Source of the DNA: Rhabditoides inermis
Lineage: Eukaryota; Nematoda; Chromadorea; Rhabditida; Rhabditidae
Direction of reading: 5' to 3'
NCBI GenBank assembly: GCA_963966185.1
Contig: CAWZYM010000478.1
Coordinates: 1-64,000 of the forward strand
DNA length: 64,000 bases
In this document: piece after piece, positions 61,460 through 64,000 of the stretch
Layout: every line of letters begins with the position of its first letter
Numbering within the stretch: position 1 is the first letter of the stretch
Position numbers and translations under genes: made by a program
The notes under the pieces: generated by a model
Told to the model about the DNA's origin: nothing
Databases searched by the model: none
The model's input: the letters and a program-made list of their open reading frames with translations, nothing else

Positions 61460-61529
61460 GCATCGGCCGGGAATCGAACCCGGGCCGCCCGCGTGGCAGG
61501 CGAGCATTCTACCACTGAACCACCGATGC
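61460..61529 (-). tRNA. tRNA-Gly (GCC anticodon)
   Basis: On the minus strand the sequence starts GCATCGGTGGTTCAGTGGTA, has the anticodon loop CTGCCAC with anticodon GCC, and ends GGTTCGATTCCCGGCCGATG plus C. The seven-base acceptor stem (GCATCGG / CCGATGC) pairs perfectly, and the A and B boxes match consensus. On the minus strand a T-run follows the gene at about 61430-61448 (A-run on the plus strand), as expected for an RNA polymerase III stop. Confidence 0.97.
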
Positions 61530-61539
61530 TACGTGGAGC

Positions 61540-62085
61540 TTTTCCTATGGACACATGTGTGCAGAATGAAAGTTTGGACGAAATGTTTTCCTTTCTCCCA
61601 CCTTTTTTTCGTTAGAAGTCTTTCCTCCAAGTGGTAGCGAGAAACCGAAGCTGTCCGAGACAAGTTGTGATTGCAAGCGAGCTAACATTTTGCATCTTAC
61701 CTAATTGATCCTGTCAGCGGTCATATGCTCAGTGTCAAGATTAGGATCACAAGACAATTTTGTAGATATTGAAAAATAACTGAACGAACTCATTATTTCC
61801 AACTTTAATGATGAAACTTTTTTTATTATCATCAAAGTGTCATCGATTCAATACAAGTCAATACAATCAATCACACAAAGGTGAATTGACTACTCATTAC
61901 TAATTGGACTTCGCGACTCAGCAGTCGGTATCTCACAAGTCTCTATCAAGCGCTCTGGCTGCAACACCCGAGGCATTGCACAGTGAGTCTGCTGCGGCCT
62001 CATTCTCACTCCACCGGAAACGAGTCAACTCGGCTCGATCAAAGGCTCGTAAAGACACCGCCGTGTTGCCTGGGGGCATGGTCCG
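61540..62085. other. Upstream region of the GATA factor gene
   Basis: No gene was recognised. It should carry the promoter of the GATA gene. Confidence 0.5.
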
Positions 62086-62089
62086 GTGG

Positions 62090-62097
62090 GTACATAA
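62090..62097 (+). promoter_or_regulatory. TATA-like sequence upstream of the GATA factor gene
   Basis: TACATAAG lies about 45-50 bp before the ATG at 62141. Confidence 0.35.
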
Positions 62098-62140
62098 GGG
62101 AGGAGCAGGGGTCCGTGCCTCACTCACTCTCCACACGAGA

Positions 62141-63190
62141 ATGTCCTCCTACTCGCAGCCTATGCAGACTCCTTCCCTCTCCGCCCTCCTCCGCGATCAG
62201 CCCTGCTTCAACTTCGACATCGACGTCAATGGTGAGATTATCTACCGTACCTCTAATTTCAATGTACCGTATCCTTTTGACGTCGACGTCAATGGTGAGT
62301 ACAGTACACTTTCAACTACCGTACCCCTCTCTATACCGTATCCCGTTGCAGAGTACCAGGAGTACATGTCGGAGCCGGCTCTCGACTACTCTTGCATCGA
62401 CACCTCCGCCCAGGCGTTTCTCAAGCCCAAGCAGGAGAACAAGGAATACAGGTACTGTCTACTCTCGCTCTCTTTCCCACGCTCACCATCCCCGTTTCAG
62501 TCTCGAGCCGCTGACGTCCCTCCCGCCCCTCGAGCAGTCGTACGATCTACCTGTGCCGGCTGCTCCCGTCCAGTCCACCTACTACGAGCTGCCTGTTCCG
62601 ATGGCCTTCCCCGCTCATCCCACCCACACCCATCCCGCACAGCCCGTGCCCACACAGACCAACAACTACGGTACGTACTCTTTCTATCTCTCCCTCTCTC
62701 TCCACACTAACCCTCTCTCTTTCAGAGCCGTTCAAGTTCACCCCATTCGACAGCCTTCCCCCGGTCGCTCCCTTCCAGGGACAGGTCTTCCAACCGTCTC
62801 CCTCCTCCTCGCCCTACTTCGAGATCGACCGACCCTCCACCTCCACCCACGTCGGCAAGGTGCAGAAGAAGCGCAAGGTACTGTAGCTGGGTTACTGTAC
62901 TCCCAATTACCGTACACCTTTCAGACGACCTCCTGCCACATCAACTCGTCTTGCGTCAACTGTGGCACCCGCGAGACGTCTCTCTGGCGTCGCAACGATC
63001 GCGGAGAGGTGGAGTGCAAGTGAGTATAGGGTTACTGTAGTGGGCTGGACTACTGTATTACTGCATCCCTTCCAGCTCGTGCAACCTGTACTACCGCAAG
63101 AACGGCAAGACTCGTCCTCTGGCTCTCAAGAAGGAGGGGATCATGAAGCGCCAGCGCAAGCCGCGATTCCCCAGCCCCGAGGACTTCTAG
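62141..63190 (+). CDS. Single-finger GATA transcription factor (END/ELT type)
   Basis: Sequence-specific nuclear regulator that binds GATA sites; this class specifies endoderm in nematodes. Six exons: MSSYSQPMQTPSLSALLRDQ (start 62141), EYQEYMSEPALDYSCIDTSA, a Pro-rich activation-like region (LPPLEQSYDLPVPAAPVQST, PFKFTPFDSLPPVAPFQGQV), a basic KVQKKRK patch, and the zinc finger at the C-terminus. The finger reads CVNCGTRETSLWRRNDRGEV then ECNSC, spacing C-X2-C-X17-C-X2-C, followed by NLYYRKNGKTRPLALKKEGI and MKRQRKPRF, ending PSPEDF at 63190. Length is about 245 residues. LWRRNxxGxxxCNxCxLYYRKN fits the END-1/END-3/ELT-7 group, though the exact orthologue cannot be told by eye. The first exon has two in-frame donors, at 62232 and 62295. 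AATAAA is at 63414-63419. Confidence 0.88.
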
Positions 63191-63413
63191 ACCACCGGGT
63201 TACTGTAGGTTGTATTTACCGGGTTACTGTACGCTACCGATCAACTTTTGCAGCCCTCATTAATTCTACTCAATCATGTTTGTTTCCCTTATTGTAGACC
63301 AGATTGTTTGTTTCTCTCTTGTATCACAGTAGTTAGAGTTCAACAGTAGCAGATTCTATTGATTGCCCATTCTTGCTCACAAAAACACCGTTGTATATTC
63401 GATCTCAAGATTC

Positions 63414-63419
63414 AATAAA
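63414..63419 (+). terminator. Poly(A) signal of the GATA factor gene
   Basis: AATAAA 224 bp after the stop at 63190. Confidence 0.5.
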
Positions 63420-63492
63420 CCGTTAAAACACTCAGTTGTTTGAATAGCTTTATAATGCACGCGTGGAATTCGCTCGTCGATCGATATATCGA

Positions 63493-64000
63493 TTAGTTGA
63501 CGTAGTAGCGAAGGTTGCGGCGGAGCGCGCGAGCCTGCGCCTCCTTCGTCTGGCGGGCCTGCAATACCGTAGTCAGTACAGTGAACACATACTACAGTTC
63601 CCGTTCGCAATCACTCACATTCCTGTTGGGGTAGCTATCTGCTCCTGCTCCGGCAGCTCCGCCGGGTGCAGCAGAGTCGGACACGCCGCTGCTCACTCCC
63701 GCTCCTGCTCCACCTGCTCCTCCACCTCCTCCGCTCACGACAGCGTCTCCAGCTCCAGGTCCTCCAAAGTCGGCGGACGATCCTCCAGCATCACCTCCTC
63801 CTCCTCCTGCTCCAGTGGACGCTCCTACTCCGTACGCCTCTCCGCCTCCGCTGCTCACGACTCCGCTGTCGGCGGGTCCGCGGCTGCCGGCCGACCCGTC
63901 CTTCCTATCCGGACAGGGACAGTACTCGGCGTCGTCTCCCGAGCCTCCGGCCGCTCCCGGCAGCCCGGGGATGCCGTCGGGTCCCTGCGAGCCGGGCGCT
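63493..64000 (-). CDS. Cuticle collagen, C-terminal part (runs off the window)
   Basis: Secreted structural protein of the nematode cuticle. Read on the minus strand from the window edge, it gives a Gly-X-Y stretch (SQGPDGIPGLPGAAGGSGDD) followed by AEYCPCPDRK, the cysteine knot typical of nematode cuticle collagens. A long Gly/Ala/Ser-rich tail follows (about 63625-63900, stretches such as GGGGGAGGAGAGVSSGVSDS). A final exon, RQTKEAQARALRRNLRYYVN, stops at 63493. The C-terminal extension after the cysteine pair is unusually long and glycine-rich. The N-terminus, with its signal anchor and furin site, lies outside the window. Confidence 0.85.

Overview
The window looks like nuclear DNA of a rhabditid-type nematode. 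Introns are mostly short with TTTCAG-like acceptors. The gene content includes a cuticle collagen, an END/ELT-type single-finger GATA factor, a nematode-style SH2 tyrosine kinase, cyclin B3, cyclin C, poly(A)-binding protein and a discoidin-domain receptor. Introns and spacers are unusually full of CT/GA microsatellites, minisatellites and small inverted-repeat elements. All gene models are spliced models that I assembled by hand from exon homology and GT..AG borders.

Layout. 1-6610: a scrambled duplicated block holding the 5' part of an SH2-kinase gene fused to a cyclin C fragment, a nearly complete second cyclin B3 gene, a third partial cyclin B3 copy, unrecognised coding remnants, and a decayed copy of the 5' half of the large gene found at 17.3-23.0 kb. 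6687-7306: a MITE-like element. 7545-8410: a 17-bp GA-rich minisatellite. 8740-11936: the complete SH2 kinase (+). 12930-13991: an F-box-type gene (-). 15000-15822: cyclin C exons fused to the C-terminal exons of a leucyl aminopeptidase. 16128-16979: a second inverted-repeat element. 17315-23004: a large unrecognised gene (-). 23686-24442: tandem and inverted repeats. 24653-28285: cyclin C (-). 28770-30510: complete cyclin B3 (-). 31304-32295: C18orf21-like zinc-ribbon protein (-). 32840-35205: PABP (-). 35749-39761: BFR1-like coiled-coil protein (+), whose last intron contains a foldback element with tRNA-like heads. 40094-40502: a small secreted peptide (-). 40.5-49.6 kb: a gene-poor stretch with about twenty CT/GA tracts. 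49698-60866: a discoidin-domain receptor (+) with a 6.6-kb intron and a kinase domain that lacks the catalytic HRD and DFG aspartates. 61460-61529: tRNA-Gly(GCC) (-). 62141-63190: GATA factor (+). 63493-64000: C-terminus of a cuticle collagen (-).

How the genes relate. Cyclin B3, cyclin C and the large unknown gene lie in the same order on the minus strand, and pieces of the same three genes recur in the left block, so this neighbourhood has duplicated and rearranged locally. The PABP and BFR1-like genes, both from mRNP-associated families, are divergently arranged about 540 bp apart. The strongest leads are the receptor pseudokinase with its giant intron, the chimeric duplication block, two GC-rich palindromic repeat elements (one carrying gene-like exons), and the tRNA-headed foldback element.
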